From Nitrospirota bacterium (GTDB lineage: Bacteria > Nitrospirota > Thermodesulfovibrionia > UBA6902): 64,000 nucleotides of DNA. The notes beneath the pieces are model-generated. The model was not told the DNA's origin. It did no database searches and worked only from the letters and a program-made list of their open reading frames with translations. This document shows positions 55,381 through 64,000 of this stretch, piece after piece; within the stretch, counting starts at the first letter, position 1; each line of letters opens with the position of its first letter. Made by a program: the position numbers and the translations under genes. The stretch spans positions 62,001-126,000 of the forward strand of contig JACQZF010000004.1 in assembly GCA_016213945.1 (NCBI GenBank), given 5' to 3'.

Positions 55381-56259
55381 CTACCAGAAACTCAGTGGAA
55401 CCTCGACGATGTCATCAGGCTGAAGAAAATCTACCATTTCAACCTTAATTTCTACAACTTCTTTCCCATTAACGATCCTTTTAATAAAAGCATTATTGAC
55501 AGATGCAGCATTTGTCGGGCCGCCCGCCAATGTTATCGCTTTAAGAATAGTCATATCTTGATGATAAGGAAAAGGACCGGGCCTCTTCACCTCACCTACT
55601 ACATAAATATAATCCAATCCGCTTGGAACATAGATGATATCACCATCCTGCAAATAAACATTCGCTTCTTCATCCACATTGACCAGAAGTTCGTATAGGT
55701 CAATCGTTATTATATTCCTTTCTGCCTTGATGTCTTCAGATGCTCTATTCCTTAGAATACGAACCATCTGCCCTTTCATGTTATCTCCGTATTTTGGGTA
55801 AATCATTTGGGCCGTCGTAAACAAATCAAACAAACGGGTTGTGTTACTGATATAATAAGTACCCGGTTTCCCCATGCCGCCTAATATTTCAACCTTCCTG
55901 CTCCCATATGTAGTGATAGAAATATTAACTATGGGATTATAAAGATAGTCTTTTTCAAGCAATTCCCTTATTCTTCTCTCAATCTCTGATAAAGAATAGC
56001 CTTCCACCTTTATCTCTCCCAACATAAAATACATGATACTGCCTTTATCATTCACGGGGAAATTACCACTAAATCCAGGATTATCTTGTACATTTATCGA
56101 AAGAACATCACCTACACCAACCCTGTAATCAATTGTTGCAGCTTCGACACTCACCGGCTTGCCGGTTTCAGACCGTTCTGCCTGATTCAGGGCATAAACA
56201 GGATATAGACTACCCATAAATATAATTATTAAAAAGATTAAGGTAAATTTATTTCTCAT
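55381..56259 (-). CDS. Wza-like outer-membrane polysaccharide export protein
   Basis: 292 residues. Signal peptide at about 1-24 (FTLIFLIIIFMGSLYPVYA), with no lipobox Cys. YRVGVGDVLSINVQDNPGFSG is the poly-export domain, and two SLBB domains follow: RKVEILGGMGKPGTYYI and DYIYVVGEVKRPGPFPY. It is shorter than E. coli Wza and lacks the long C-terminal amphipathic helix that forms the outer-membrane pore, so the beta-barrel protein at 56386 could supply the pore. Ends about 45 bases before the Wzc-like gene. Confidence 0.9.
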   Translation of the reverse strand: MRNKFTLIFLIIIFMGSLYPVYALNQAERSETGKPVSVEAATIDYRVGVGDVLSINVQDNPGFSGNFPVNDKGSIMYFMLGEIKVEGYSLSEIERRIRELLEKDYLYNPIVNISITTYGSRKVEILGGMGKPGTYYISNTTRLFDLFTTAQMIYPKYGDNMKGQMVRILRNRASEDIKAERNIITIDLYELLVNVDEEANVYLQDGDIIYVPSGLDYIYVVGEVKRPGPFPYHQDMTILKAITLAGGPTNAASVNNAFIKRIVNGKEVVEIKVEMVDFLQPDDIVEVPLSFW

Positions 56260-56330
56260 GTTGTCATGATGGAAATTAAGAAAATTGTATATTGTTTTTA
56301 GTTTCTATAATACAGCTATACTATAATTTA

Positions 56331-56360
56331 ATAGTAACAGGAATTAATTGTTTATATCAA
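56331..56360 (-). promoter_or_regulatory. Candidate promoter before the export genes
   Basis: On the minus strand TTGATA (56355-56360) and TACTAT (56331-56336), 18 bases apart, lie about 75 bases before the Wza-like start in a very AT-rich gap. Moderate match only. Confidence 0.3.
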
Positions 56361-56385
56361 TGGACGTTATAATATGGTGCGTTAG

Positions 56386-57690
56386 TTAAAATACAGACTT
56401 TAGAAACATTCCGACCCTGTTGTTCTTATATTCACTTAATGCGTTATTGGAACTCCTTTGTGCATACTGATAATTCATGCCCACATCAAGCCATTTCTGT
56501 ATTGGATAGGCTACGCTGCCCTCCACGACAATAATTTTATCCTTATCCTCACCCAAGCCATCTGAATCAAAAGTGTGAATAATATAACTTCCGCTCAATG
56601 AAATGGAAAATTTATCAATAAAATTCTTTTCGATCTTTAAACTGTACCTTGCAGCCTCAAATGTATTACTTCTTGAGGAAATAGAAAAAGACGTGTTTGT
56701 TGTTTTAGAGGCTGAAAAACTGACAGTTGTATCCTCTGAATGCTGGTAATTAAGCCTTCCATCATATTCATATTTCCCATATACATTCCTGCCAAAAGAA
56801 AATTGTCCCTGAGTAATTTCAGAAAACCTGACACCAAGTCCGATATTGCCAAAAAAACCATTTATATCATCTTCCTGCAAAGACACATAGTCAACTTCTT
56901 TTTGTCCGCCTTCAACCCAAAGAGAAAATCTGTAGGGGCCTTCCCATTTAACACCTAAGAGATATCGATTTGAACTGAAATCACGGTCGTTAGTTTCTTT
57001 AAAGTCTTCATCGTCGAACTCGCATGAACTATATAAGGAAGAATGCCAGGTCATGGGAATTGACAATCCGCCTCCTGCAGTATCAATATTGCGTTCATCT
57101 GTTCCAGAATCATTCTCGGATTCTTCCCATCTGTGTCTATATCCCCCATTAAGTTTTATTCTTCTCAAGAAAGTATAGGAAGACGTCACTTCATAAGTAT
57201 TAGCCTGGCTGTGAGATACATCTGACTCTTCAAAAAGAGTACGGTCAAACTTTGTTCTGGAATATGTATCAATGAAGTTCAGAATAAATCCGCCGGGGAA
57301 AACCAAATCAGCACCTCCCCGCAAACTCGTATTTAACTCTGAGATTTTTTCCTTTGTTCCCCTCCGATAATCTGCGGTAAGATCCAAGAAAAACTTATGA
57401 CCTTTGAAAGGAAGCAGCGACTGAATAGTAGGTGTGAAATGTAATACAAAATCATCTTTTATATCTTTGTCTAATCCGCTTGAAAGATTAATATTGTCAT
57501 CATATTCACCTTTGATAATTAACTGAGGGGTAACTTCCGTATTTCCAAGTTGAATCGAATACGCAGGGCCTGCAAACAATAAAAACAATAGAAAGAGAGA
57601 GAGCAGTGCGGGATAAAGCATCGATAATTGTTTAAGCCATGAGCAAATCAAAAGATACTTATCTATAATATTTCTAAAAAAACCTATCAT
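56386..57690 (-). CDS. Outer-membrane beta-barrel protein of the exopolysaccharide system
   Basis: 434 residues from the ATG at 57690, which shares its A with the stop of the FecR gene (TAATG); a further Met (57621) would leave a more typical signal peptide. After the hydrophobic leader ending FAGPAYS comes VTPQLIIKGEYDDNINLSSG, the 'tPxlxxxxxYdDN' opening of barrel proteins in PEP-CTERM/XrtA loci, then alternating short beta strands up to the terminal aromatic residue (FLKSVF). The terminal Phe is a Bam-type outer-membrane signal. Role: likely secretion pore or assembly platform for the glycan. Confidence 0.82.
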   Translation of the reverse strand: MIGFFRNIIDKYLLICSWLKQLSMLYPALLSLFLLFLLFAGPAYSIQLGNTEVTPQLIIKGEYDDNINLSSGLDKDIKDDFVLHFTPTIQSLLPFKGHKFFLDLTADYRRGTKEKISELNTSLRGGADLVFPGGFILNFIDTYSRTKFDRTLFEESDVSHSQANTYEVTSSYTFLRRIKLNGGYRHRWEESENDSGTDERNIDTAGGGLSIPMTWHSSLYSSCEFDDEDFKETNDRDFSSNRYLLGVKWEGPYRFSLWVEGGQKEVDYVSLQEDDINGFFGNIGLGVRFSEITQGQFSFGRNVYGKYEYDGRLNYQHSEDTTVSFSASKTTNTSFSISSRSNTFEAARYSLKIEKNFIDKFSISLSGSYIIHTFDSDGLGEDKDKIIVVEGSVAYPIQKWLDVGMNYQYAQRSSNNALSEYKNNRVGMFLKSVF

Positions 57691-60014
57691 TAAAAACACT
57701 CAGGGTCAATAGGGCTGGAGTCTTCATTACCGATACAAGACCCGCCAAAACACCGGTCATTTATAGTGCAAATGTCATTATCATTACAAGGCTCAAAATC
57801 ATCAACTACTGATGCTCCTCCGGAACATTTATAACACAATCCAGGGTCTTCAAAATTATCAGAAACCGGCATTCCGCCTTCGCATTTTAAACACATTCCA
57901 GGGTCTTCAAGATTGTCTGCCACTGCATTGCCACCCTGACATTTCCTGCACATCCCCGGATCTTCAAGGTTGTCTGCTACTGCATTGCCATTCTCACATT
58001 TCTTACATGATCCCGGGTCTTCAAGGTTGTCTGCCACAGCAACACCATCCTGACATTTCCTGCACATCCCCGGATCTTCAAGGTTGTCTGCTACTGTATT
58101 GCCATTCTCACATTTCTTGCATGATCCAGGGTCTTCAAGGTTGTCTGCCACAGCAACACCATCCTGACATTTCCTGCACATCCCCGGGTCTTCAAGGTTG
58201 TCTGCTACTGCATTGCCATTCTCACATTTCTTACATGATCCAGGGTCTTCAAGGTTGTCTGCCACAGCAACACCATCCTGACATTTCCTGCACATCCCCG
58301 GGTCTCTGCTATTATCAGGCACACATACACCTGCTTCATTAACAATTTGACATACATTACACTCGACTGCCGGACATATATCAGGGCTGGAAAGATCCGG
58401 AACAACTTCCCCGTTATCACACTTCTGACACCTGCCTGGCTTTTCATTATCATCAATAACCGAGGCGCCATTTTCACATTTCTGACATATACCGGGATCT
58501 TCTGTATCATCTACACTCGCTGCCCCGCCTATGCACTTCATGCACAAACCGGGATCCTCTGTATCATCCGTAACCTCTTGTCCACCCTGGCACTTCTTGC
58601 ATGATCCGGGTTCCTCTGTATCATCAACCACAACCTGTCCGCCCTGGCACTTCTTGCACGACCCTGGATCCTCTGTATCATCAGTAACTTCTTCTCCGCC
58701 CTGGCAACTCATACAAGGACCAGGATCCTTGCTTTCATCAGGGACACAGCTGCCAAGAGAATCCAACTTCTGACAATAATCACACTCTTGCGACTTCATC
58801 AGCTTGAAATCTTCCAATAGCTTATACGGGGGGATAGGTACCGGTTCCGTCAATCCATCCCCGAACATATATCCTTCATCTACATTATGTATGATTTCAG
58901 ACAGGCCGTCAGGAGTATAAAAAGTAAAAGTGGCTTCATTTTGAATAACATATAAACGGCTTCTCCCCTCAACAACTTCTAATATAATTATTGTCCCGCG
59001 CGCAGCAGCAACACCTGTAGGAGAATGTATTATCAGTTCATTTTTGCCAACAACTGACCTGGCCTGACCTTTCTCAATAGAAAAAACAGTCTTACCCCTT
59101 TTATCATTTTTTCCTGATAAGAACTCCTTTACTGTCAACTTAGTAAATTCATTAAGTGTCAGCAGCGAATCGTCAATGAAAGAAATCTTGGCCCTTGAAT
59201 CCGCTCCGGTTTCAATAACATCATTAAGTAAAATACCCTCCTCAAGTTTGAGATCCCTTTTTTTGCCATTTCTTGATATCTTGACATTCCCCTTTGAAGA
59301 GCTGATCTTTATATAATTGACTTTCCCAACATAGTTAGATTTCAAGTCAGTTCCGGGTTTTCTTATAAAACCTTTATAATCAGCATCAGATCCAATAAAG
59401 AAATTTTTGCTCTCGACCAGCGAAACTCCGTATTTGCCTCTTGCATCAATAGATATTTTCTCTCGTGGAGCTATGATTTTCGTGTCGCCTTTAATAGTTA
59501 CCGGTATCCTTCCTGATACACTTTTAATCTCAGTGACCAATCCATCAGCGGAAACAACACCCATATAACGTTTCAGTTCACCAAACGCAAGTTGCTGTAC
59601 AACAAATTTCTTGCCGCCAATGGAAAGTTTTGCTGAAGGAGTAACAACTGTCAATGATGCGGAAGGTTCTATATTGAAAGCGAACGATCCTTTTTGAACC
59701 TGAATGGCATAATCATGCGGCAACCCCTGAATAGAAATAACTGTTTCCTTGGAAACATCAACCAGCGAACCATCAACAAACTGTATTGAAACAACGCCTT
59801 TTTCTGTTTTTATATCTGTTGCTGCAAGAAGAGGGAAGTCATCTTTGAAAAGGATCCAGTCACCTTTTGCTGATTTGACAAATACATTGCCTCCGACCCT
59901 TACATTGCCAAAAGTTTTGCCGGATTGATCTGAATAACTTTCTGTAATTAAAAGGCCGCTGATGCCGGTTAATAAAATAAAAAATGCAATTAATGAACTG
60001 AAACGTATATTCAT
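57690..60014 (-). CDS. FecR-domain protein with 15-module Cys-rich tandem array
   Basis: 774 residues. Signal peptide at about 1-28. Two FecR-type domains: GDWILFKDDFPL ... FVDGSLVDVSKETVISI, and EEGILLNDVIETGADSRAKI ... DDSLLTLNEFTKL, then VAAARGT. From residue about 410 on, C-x-x-C modules of 19 residues repeat, of the form CRKCQDGVAVADNLEDPGM, fifteen in all, interrupted once by CPAVECNVC. The final segment is CNDNDICTINDRCFGGSCIG. The acidic D/N-rich modules suggest calcium or another metal, or disulfide rungs. FecR domains in such loci are periplasmic and often peptidoglycan- or envelope-related. The gene overlaps the barrel gene. Confidence 0.88.
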   Translation of the reverse strand: MNIRFSSLIAFFILLTGISGLLITESYSDQSGKTFGNVRVGGNVFVKSAKGDWILFKDDFPLLAATDIKTEKGVVSIQFVDGSLVDVSKETVISIQGLPHDYAIQVQKGSFAFNIEPSASLTVVTPSAKLSIGGKKFVVQQLAFGELKRYMGVVSADGLVTEIKSVSGRIPVTIKGDTKIIAPREKISIDARGKYGVSLVESKNFFIGSDADYKGFIRKPGTDLKSNYVGKVNYIKISSSKGNVKISRNGKKRDLKLEEGILLNDVIETGADSRAKISFIDDSLLTLNEFTKLTVKEFLSGKNDKRGKTVFSIEKGQARSVVGKNELIIHSPTGVAAARGTIIILEVVEGRSRLYVIQNEATFTFYTPDGLSEIIHNVDEGYMFGDGLTEPVPIPPYKLLEDFKLMKSQECDYCQKLDSLGSCVPDESKDPGPCMSCQGGEEVTDDTEDPGSCKKCQGGQVVVDDTEEPGSCKKCQGGQEVTDDTEDPGLCMKCIGGAASVDDTEDPGICQKCENGASVIDDNEKPGRCQKCDNGEVVPDLSSPDICPAVECNVCQIVNEAGVCVPDNSRDPGMCRKCQDGVAVADNLEDPGSCKKCENGNAVADNLEDPGMCRKCQDGVAVADNLEDPGSCKKCENGNTVADNLEDPGMCRKCQDGVAVADNLEDPGSCKKCENGNAVADNLEDPGMCRKCQGGNAVADNLEDPGMCLKCEGGMPVSDNFEDPGLCYKCSGGASVVDDFEPCNDNDICTINDRCFGGSCIGNEDSSPIDPECF
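57830..58790 (-). repeat. 57-bp coding tandem repeat with 114-bp higher-order period
   Basis: The Cys-rich array. The motif TGACATTTCCTGCACATCCC starts at 57937, 58051, 58165 and 58279, exactly 114 bases apart, so two alternating 57-base units (CRKC and CKKC types) form the higher-order repeat. The 58.3-58.8 kb part is more diverged and older. Confidence 0.9.
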
Positions 60015-60099
60015 GGTGTTATTTAAAAGGTTTTACTTTGCCATTAATCCAACAAAAAAAGCCTTCAGTATTCGTAGCGTACTAAAATGATTTATATAT

Positions 60100-60128
60100 A
60101 TAATAATAATATCTCAAACAAAGGTCAA
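60100..60128 (-). promoter_or_regulatory. Sigma-70-like promoter of the FecR/barrel genes
   Basis: On the minus strand TTGACC (60123-60128), a 17-base spacer and TATTAT (60100-60105), in an intergenic AT-rich gap about 80 bases before the FecR start. One of the best promoter matches in the window. Confidence 0.5.
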
Positions 60129-60194
60129 AACATAACTACAGAGCTGTATACAACATTATGATAACATTATGAAAAAAACCATGAAGTTATATCC

Positions 60195-62849
60195 TTACTT
60201 AGTTATTCCAACTTCATTATAAATTTCATTAACAGAACGTTTACAGTCTTCATGTCCTGAATTGATATCAAGGCATTTATTAAACTGATCTGCTGATAGC
60301 TGGGATAACCCCAGCTCCCTGTACCACATTCCGATAATGTAGCGATAATATGCTTTCTGAGGCCGTTGAAAAATTGCCAATCTCAGATATTCCAAGGCCT
60401 TTTCAGTCATTTTTAGATCTTTATAGTTTAAAGCTATTTTAAAATATATATCAGCATCACCGGGTTTGAATTCAAGTAAAGATTTCAATAAATTAATAGC
60501 TTCCTTATTTTTATGATCTCTCCGGTATAAGTCATCAAGAGCATAATACAGGCTTTCATCAGCAGGCATGTGTTGAATTGCTCCGACCAGGACACTTATA
60601 GCTTCAGAATATTGCTCTCTTTTACGGTAACAGTCTGCAAAAGATAAATAGATTGAAACTTCTTCAGGATTATCAGCAATCAGATGCTGATAAATGGAAA
60701 TCGCCTTATCATTATTGCCAAGTTTTTCATAAAGCAGCGCCATATGCTTTAGTAATGACACCTCATGATTAAACTGCAACAGATATCTCTCACCTGTCTT
60801 TACTGCCAGATCCCACTCCTCTACGCGACTAAGTCCGTTAAGATATGTAAGTGCATTCTTTGCAGAAGGTTCCAAAGAAAAAGCAAGTCTTAATTCATTT
60901 AAAGCTGCCTCCTGCTCATTTTTATTAAAAAGATATTCAGCAAATTCATTTCTATGTGCCGAATTTTCAGGCACAGCCGGTTTAAGACTCTCATAACTTG
61001 GGCTGACTATCCAAATGCTATTAAGCACCTTTGGAAGAAAACCCCTATCCAGCAGCAACAGTACGCTATATGTTTCATATGCTTTTGCAAGACTGCCCTG
61101 TTTCAGATAAAAGTAACCGAGTGAATAACGCGCAACAGAATTCATAGGCGCAAAATTCACCGCCTTAATAAATGCCTCTTCAGCCTCATCATTACGCCCT
61201 AATTGATTAAGCACAAAACCTTTATTTGAATAATAATAGCTGTTAACAGGACACACACTTATTGCATCATCATAATATTTCAGAGAACTGCTCATATACA
61301 TCTCTTTCTCCGAGTTACTGCCGGAATCATTTGATCTTGAAACCAATAAATCACCCATGGCAGCCATATTTTCAGCATTCCCAGGATCCAGAAGAAGCGC
61401 TTTCTTAATGGCAATAAAAGCAGATTCATAATCTTTAGACATTTGAAGACGCCTCGCTTCTTTCAGGTAACTCTCCCCAATATATGGTGAAACAACCAGA
61501 ATAGATGACACCAGAAAACAAACAATAATAAACAAATACGTCGGCAGCCTCCACTGTTCAGGCACTTTAACATCAATCAGCATTAACTGCTTTTTACTAT
61601 AGAGTTCTTTGGTTACAATCACTGAGTTAACAGTTACCGCTAAACACACTATAAAAAGTATCGCATTTGAAGGTATATGAAAATTAAAATCAGTCATCCC
61701 ATGTACCAGCAAAGCAAAACATCCGGATAGTGCCCCAATTCCTACTGCCTGCAGCCGGCTATGCCTAAAAGTGAAAATATCTCTCAGACCTGTAATAAAA
61801 AGCACCATTGTTCCTGATAAAACCGCTAATATTCCTCCTACACCCATTTCAGCCATTAATTCCAGATAATCATTATGCGCATGATTAATAAAACTTCTCG
61901 AAACTTCGGATAAATAACGAGGGAAGACATATTTAAAAGTGCCTATACCTGTACCAAACCAAAAATTATCGCTTATCATGTTCAATACACCAGCCCAAAT
62001 TTTCAGTCTATCTTTTCCGGCAAGAAAAGGGTCTTTTAATGTAACCAGCCTGTCCATTACAGGATCCTGCCCAATCCATACCATGGAGAAAATGAGAAGG
62101 AATGCTAAAGCTGCAGGTATCCAGTAGTTGCTAACCCTTAAACTTACAAAAACGGCAGAAAAAAACACCAAACCTGATAATAGCCCTATGGTGCCACCCC
62201 TTGATAGTGAAAAAAAGACGGCAACGGCAATAAATATGCAAAGCGCAAACAGCAGAAAACGTTTTGCACCATGATATGCAAAAGCAAGCCCGAGACCGAG
62301 CATGGCAATCATCTCCAGATAACCCGCAAAGTGATTGGCATTAACAAAAGTGAAAGAGATCCTGTAATTGCCTGATGAAAAGATTTTCAATCCCGGCAGG
62401 CTGCCGCTGACAAAGATTAATCCAGCGATAGCAAACAGAGACCCGAATATTACTAATACCCAAACAAGTCTGAAAATCTCGTGTCTGCTTTTAAGAGTGC
62501 CTGTAAGATAATAAAATAAGGCTGCATAACTGATAATGAAGTACAATTGCATCCTGCTCGCATAGGGGTAGACAGAAATCAAAAAAGAAAAACCTGCCAA
62601 TAAGATAAAACACATAATAAATGCGTCTAAAGGGGTGCGCCTGATCTTGATATGCCCTTTGCGTATCATCGATATTATCCATAAAGCGACGACAGATGAC
62701 GCAAGTAAATGCAGAACGGCAACGGACCATATTTCTACCGCGCCGTGTGCTAACGGGGCAAAAATAAGTAATAAATAGAAGAGCGAAGCCTCATGGGGAG
62801 TTTTGCAGTCCAGAGAAGAATATGGGCGATCTTTATCGTAACTTCTCAT
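60195..62849 (-). CDS. O-antigen ligase / Wzy-like protein fused to TPR domain
   Basis: About 884 residues from ATG 62849 (a GTG at 62876 is possible). The first about 460 residues have about twelve helices with SLSRGGTIGLLSGLV and a periplasmic loop IWFG-like segment, then FINHAHNDYLELMAEMGVGG, the Wzy_C signature. The last 420 residues are TPR repeats (LDPGNAENMAAMGDL, NDKAISIYQHLIADNPEEV, KALEYLRLAIFQRPQ), probably periplasmic. The fusion is a known architecture; the TPRs may hold acceptor or partner proteins. It is a second polymerase/ligase besides the gene at 50722. Confidence 0.88.
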   Translation of the reverse strand: MRSYDKDRPYSSLDCKTPHEASLFYLLLIFAPLAHGAVEIWSVAVLHLLASSVVALWIISMIRKGHIKIRRTPLDAFIMCFILLAGFSFLISVYPYASRMQLYFIISYAALFYYLTGTLKSRHEIFRLVWVLVIFGSLFAIAGLIFVSGSLPGLKIFSSGNYRISFTFVNANHFAGYLEMIAMLGLGLAFAYHGAKRFLLFALCIFIAVAVFFSLSRGGTIGLLSGLVFFSAVFVSLRVSNYWIPAALAFLLIFSMVWIGQDPVMDRLVTLKDPFLAGKDRLKIWAGVLNMISDNFWFGTGIGTFKYVFPRYLSEVSRSFINHAHNDYLELMAEMGVGGILAVLSGTMVLFITGLRDIFTFRHSRLQAVGIGALSGCFALLVHGMTDFNFHIPSNAILFIVCLAVTVNSVIVTKELYSKKQLMLIDVKVPEQWRLPTYLFIIVCFLVSSILVVSPYIGESYLKEARRLQMSKDYESAFIAIKKALLLDPGNAENMAAMGDLLVSRSNDSGSNSEKEMYMSSSLKYYDDAISVCPVNSYYYSNKGFVLNQLGRNDEAEEAFIKAVNFAPMNSVARYSLGYFYLKQGSLAKAYETYSVLLLLDRGFLPKVLNSIWIVSPSYESLKPAVPENSAHRNEFAEYLFNKNEQEAALNELRLAFSLEPSAKNALTYLNGLSRVEEWDLAVKTGERYLLQFNHEVSLLKHMALLYEKLGNNDKAISIYQHLIADNPEEVSIYLSFADCYRKREQYSEAISVLVGAIQHMPADESLYYALDDLYRRDHKNKEAINLLKSLLEFKPGDADIYFKIALNYKDLKMTEKALEYLRLAIFQRPQKAYYRYIIGMWYRELGLSQLSADQFNKCLDINSGHEDCKRSVNEIYNEVGITK

Positions 62850-62892
62850 AAAGTTATTTACCCTGACGCCCCCCACTCTCTCATAGTGCCAC

Positions 62893-62939
62893 TAATAAGT
62901 AGAGCTTTCTTGTGAAATACCTGAAAGCTCTACTTATTA
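62893..62939. repeat. Perfect 17-bp inverted repeat
   Basis: Arms TAATAAGTAGAGCTTTC (62893-62909) and its exact complement (62923-62939), with a 13-base loop. It lies between the MBOAT gene and the TPR polymerase gene. No clear T run follows on either strand, so it is not a textbook terminator, though a stable stem would form in RNA from either direction. Confidence 0.8.
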
Positions 62940-63048
62940 TCTGTCTCGCTTTAGGGAAACTTACAAATACAGTTTGTGCCGTTACACTTTGCACTATGCC
63001 CCGATTTTTGAGATACGCCTCTTGCTATACAATCAGATACAGATTAAT

Positions 63049-64000
63049 TTAAAACTGAAAGTAAATAAATTGATTTGTTTTTTTAATCAATAGCAGTATA
63101 AAAAATACCATTACTGCAAGCGCCGCTCCTTTAAAGCTCCATTTGACTGTAAATGGTATTTTATTGCGCTCATTAATTACCTTAATAATATATAAACAAA
63201 TCATGCCTGAAAAAATCAGGAGTGCCCAAATATATGACCATCCCGCAAATGGGTTCGTCATTTTTTTTATTCCAGAGGAAAATTTGTACATAAACGGATT
63301 CAGAATCATTCCAAACATTAAAAGCGACTGTTTAAGTGATCTTGCCCTGAAAAATATCCAACCCGCCATAGCAAGCGGAAGCATTACGATCCATGCAAGC
63401 ACTGGTTTGTTTTTGCTAAGATTATCCAACAGACGGACTTTTCTATACAGTAATACAATTAAGCTGTGATATATCCCCCAGAAAACAAATGTCCACTTTG
63501 CCCCATGCCAAAGCCCCATTATAGCCCATACAATAATAAGCGATTGGTTCTGCCTTGACAACTTATTATCTTCTGTTCCTACTGACAAACCACCCTCACT
63601 CTTCGTTCTGAACTTTTGTCCGGTAAGTGGCAGATAAAGATAATCTCTAATCCATGATGATAGAGAAATGTGCCAACGTTTCCAAAATTCTTTGGGCGAC
63701 GTTGCAAAATATGGCCAATTAAAGTTTTCCGGGAGCTTTATCCCAACCAGTAATGCCGAGCCCATTGCCATATATGAATATCCTGCAAAATCAAAATAAA
63801 TTTGAAATCCAAAGAGGAATGCTGCAACCCACACATCCAAAGCAGTCATAAATTCTATATTTGTAGAAAACCAGAAGTCAACCGCCGGAGCCACACTATC
63901 AGCCAATGCAACCTTTAGAAAAAGCCCTACAATAATGTATTCAATCCCTCGAGCAATATTCCCCCAGTCATTTTTTCTTTCCGATTGAAATTGCGGGATA
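63049..64000 (-). CDS. MBOAT O-acyltransferase (AlgI-like), N-terminus outside window
   Basis: The frame is open to the right edge: the codons between 63907 and 64000 read IPQFQSERKNDWGNIARGIE and then IIVGLFLKVALAD, which continue into the rest. The visible part is 317 residues (frame starts beyond the edge; a TTG at 63906 is internal, not a start). FDFAGYSYMAMGSALLVG, KEFWKRWHISLSSWIRDYLY and GLWHGAKWTFVFWGIYHS with the catalytic His are the MBOAT motifs. It moves acetyl groups across the membrane to acetylate the exported glycan. A SGNH-type partner, if any, would lie outside the window. Confidence 0.92.
   Translation of the reverse strand, partial: IPQFQSERKNDWGNIARGIEYIIVGLFLKVALADSVAPAVDFWFSTNIEFMTALDVWVAAFLFGFQIYFDFAGYSYMAMGSALLVGIKLPENFNWPYFATSPKEFWKRWHISLSSWIRDYLYLPLTGQKFRTKSEGGLSVGTEDNKLSRQNQSLIIVWAIMGLWHGAKWTFVFWGIYHSLIVLLYRKVRLLDNLSKNKPVLAWIVMLPLAMAGWIFFRARSLKQSLLMFGMILNPFMYKFSSGIKKMTNPFAGWSYIWALLIFSGMICLYIIKVINERNKIPFTVKWSFKGAALAVMVFFILLLIKKTNQFIYFQF

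Noticed and set aside
57812-58342. Plus-strand open frame of 176 codons in the Cys-repeat region
   Set aside because: It is a by-product of the 57-base repeat, which has no stops in that frame; the minus-strand frame carries the FecR domains and signal peptide.
62951-63043. Open stretch of 30 codons with four Cys (KCNGTNCICKFP near its end) on the minus strand
   Set aside because: There is no start codon in frame and no homology I recognise; short open stretches of this size are expected by chance.

Overview
The window is a large surface-polysaccharide locus from a Gram-negative bacterium. Nearly all of its roughly 40 genes build, modify, polymerise or export an extracellular glycan. Gram-negative origin follows from an outer-membrane polysaccharide export protein, a predicted outer-membrane beta-barrel and a tyrosine-autokinase co-polymerase. 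The gene mix (XrtA-type polysaccharide deacetylase, FecR protein, HpnK-like deacetylase, CFI-box C-terminus) and the base composition, which looks low to middle GC by eye and was not counted, fit a Nitrospirota or Desulfobacterota-like environmental lineage. That placement is inference; no rRNA or other marker gene is present.

Layout. (1) 1-7711, minus strand: four tandem paralogous membrane proteins with sulfatase-fold domains, two of them translationally coupled to nearly identical 78-residue membrane proteins carrying the motif AYIDPNTGG. (2) 7789-15132: a self-contained unit with its own promoter and strong terminator, encoding a giant secreted repeat protein of about 2387 residues. (3) 15258-20193, minus: glycosyltransferases, a methyltransferase and a YdjC-type deacetylase. 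(4) 20385-27360: a GT-C membrane glycosyltransferase on each strand, then a plus-strand unit with a GT2 enzyme, a NodU-type carbamoyltransferase, an SxtJ-like protein and a 52-residue DUF5989 protein. (5) 27451-34847, minus: GNAT/FemAB-like transferase, methyltransferase, XrtA-type deacetylase, GT4, a second deacetylase, GT39 and a DegT-like aminotransferase. (6) 35047-36087, plus: a third deacetylase. (7) 36101-52110, minus: repeat-unit assembly genes, including two AsnB-like amidotransferases, three glycosyltransferases, an acyltransferase, a CysH-like protein, a Wzx-like flippase, a soluble sulfatase-like enzyme, methyltransferases and an O-antigen ligase/polymerase. (8) 52237-60014, minus: epimerase, Wzc-like kinase, Wza-like exporter, beta-barrel protein and a FecR protein with a Cys-rich tandem array. 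(9) 60195-64000, minus: a second ligase/polymerase fused to TPRs and an MBOAT acyltransferase cut by the right edge.

How the genes could work together (inference from families): nucleotide sugars are made or converted (epimerase, aminotransferase, amidotransferases); GT2, GT4 and GT9 enzymes assemble lipid-linked units; GT-C enzymes add sugars from the outer leaflet; methyl-, acyl- and carbamoyl-transferases, deacetylases and sulfatase-fold transferases decorate them; the flippase, two Wzy/WaaL-type proteins, the Wzc/Wza pair and the beta-barrel polymerise and export them. No priming glycosyltransferase, exosortase, PEP-CTERM protein, tRNA, rRNA, CRISPR array or insertion sequence was seen. 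No intergenic stretch exceeds 300 bases; the longest is about 235 bases (15023-15257).
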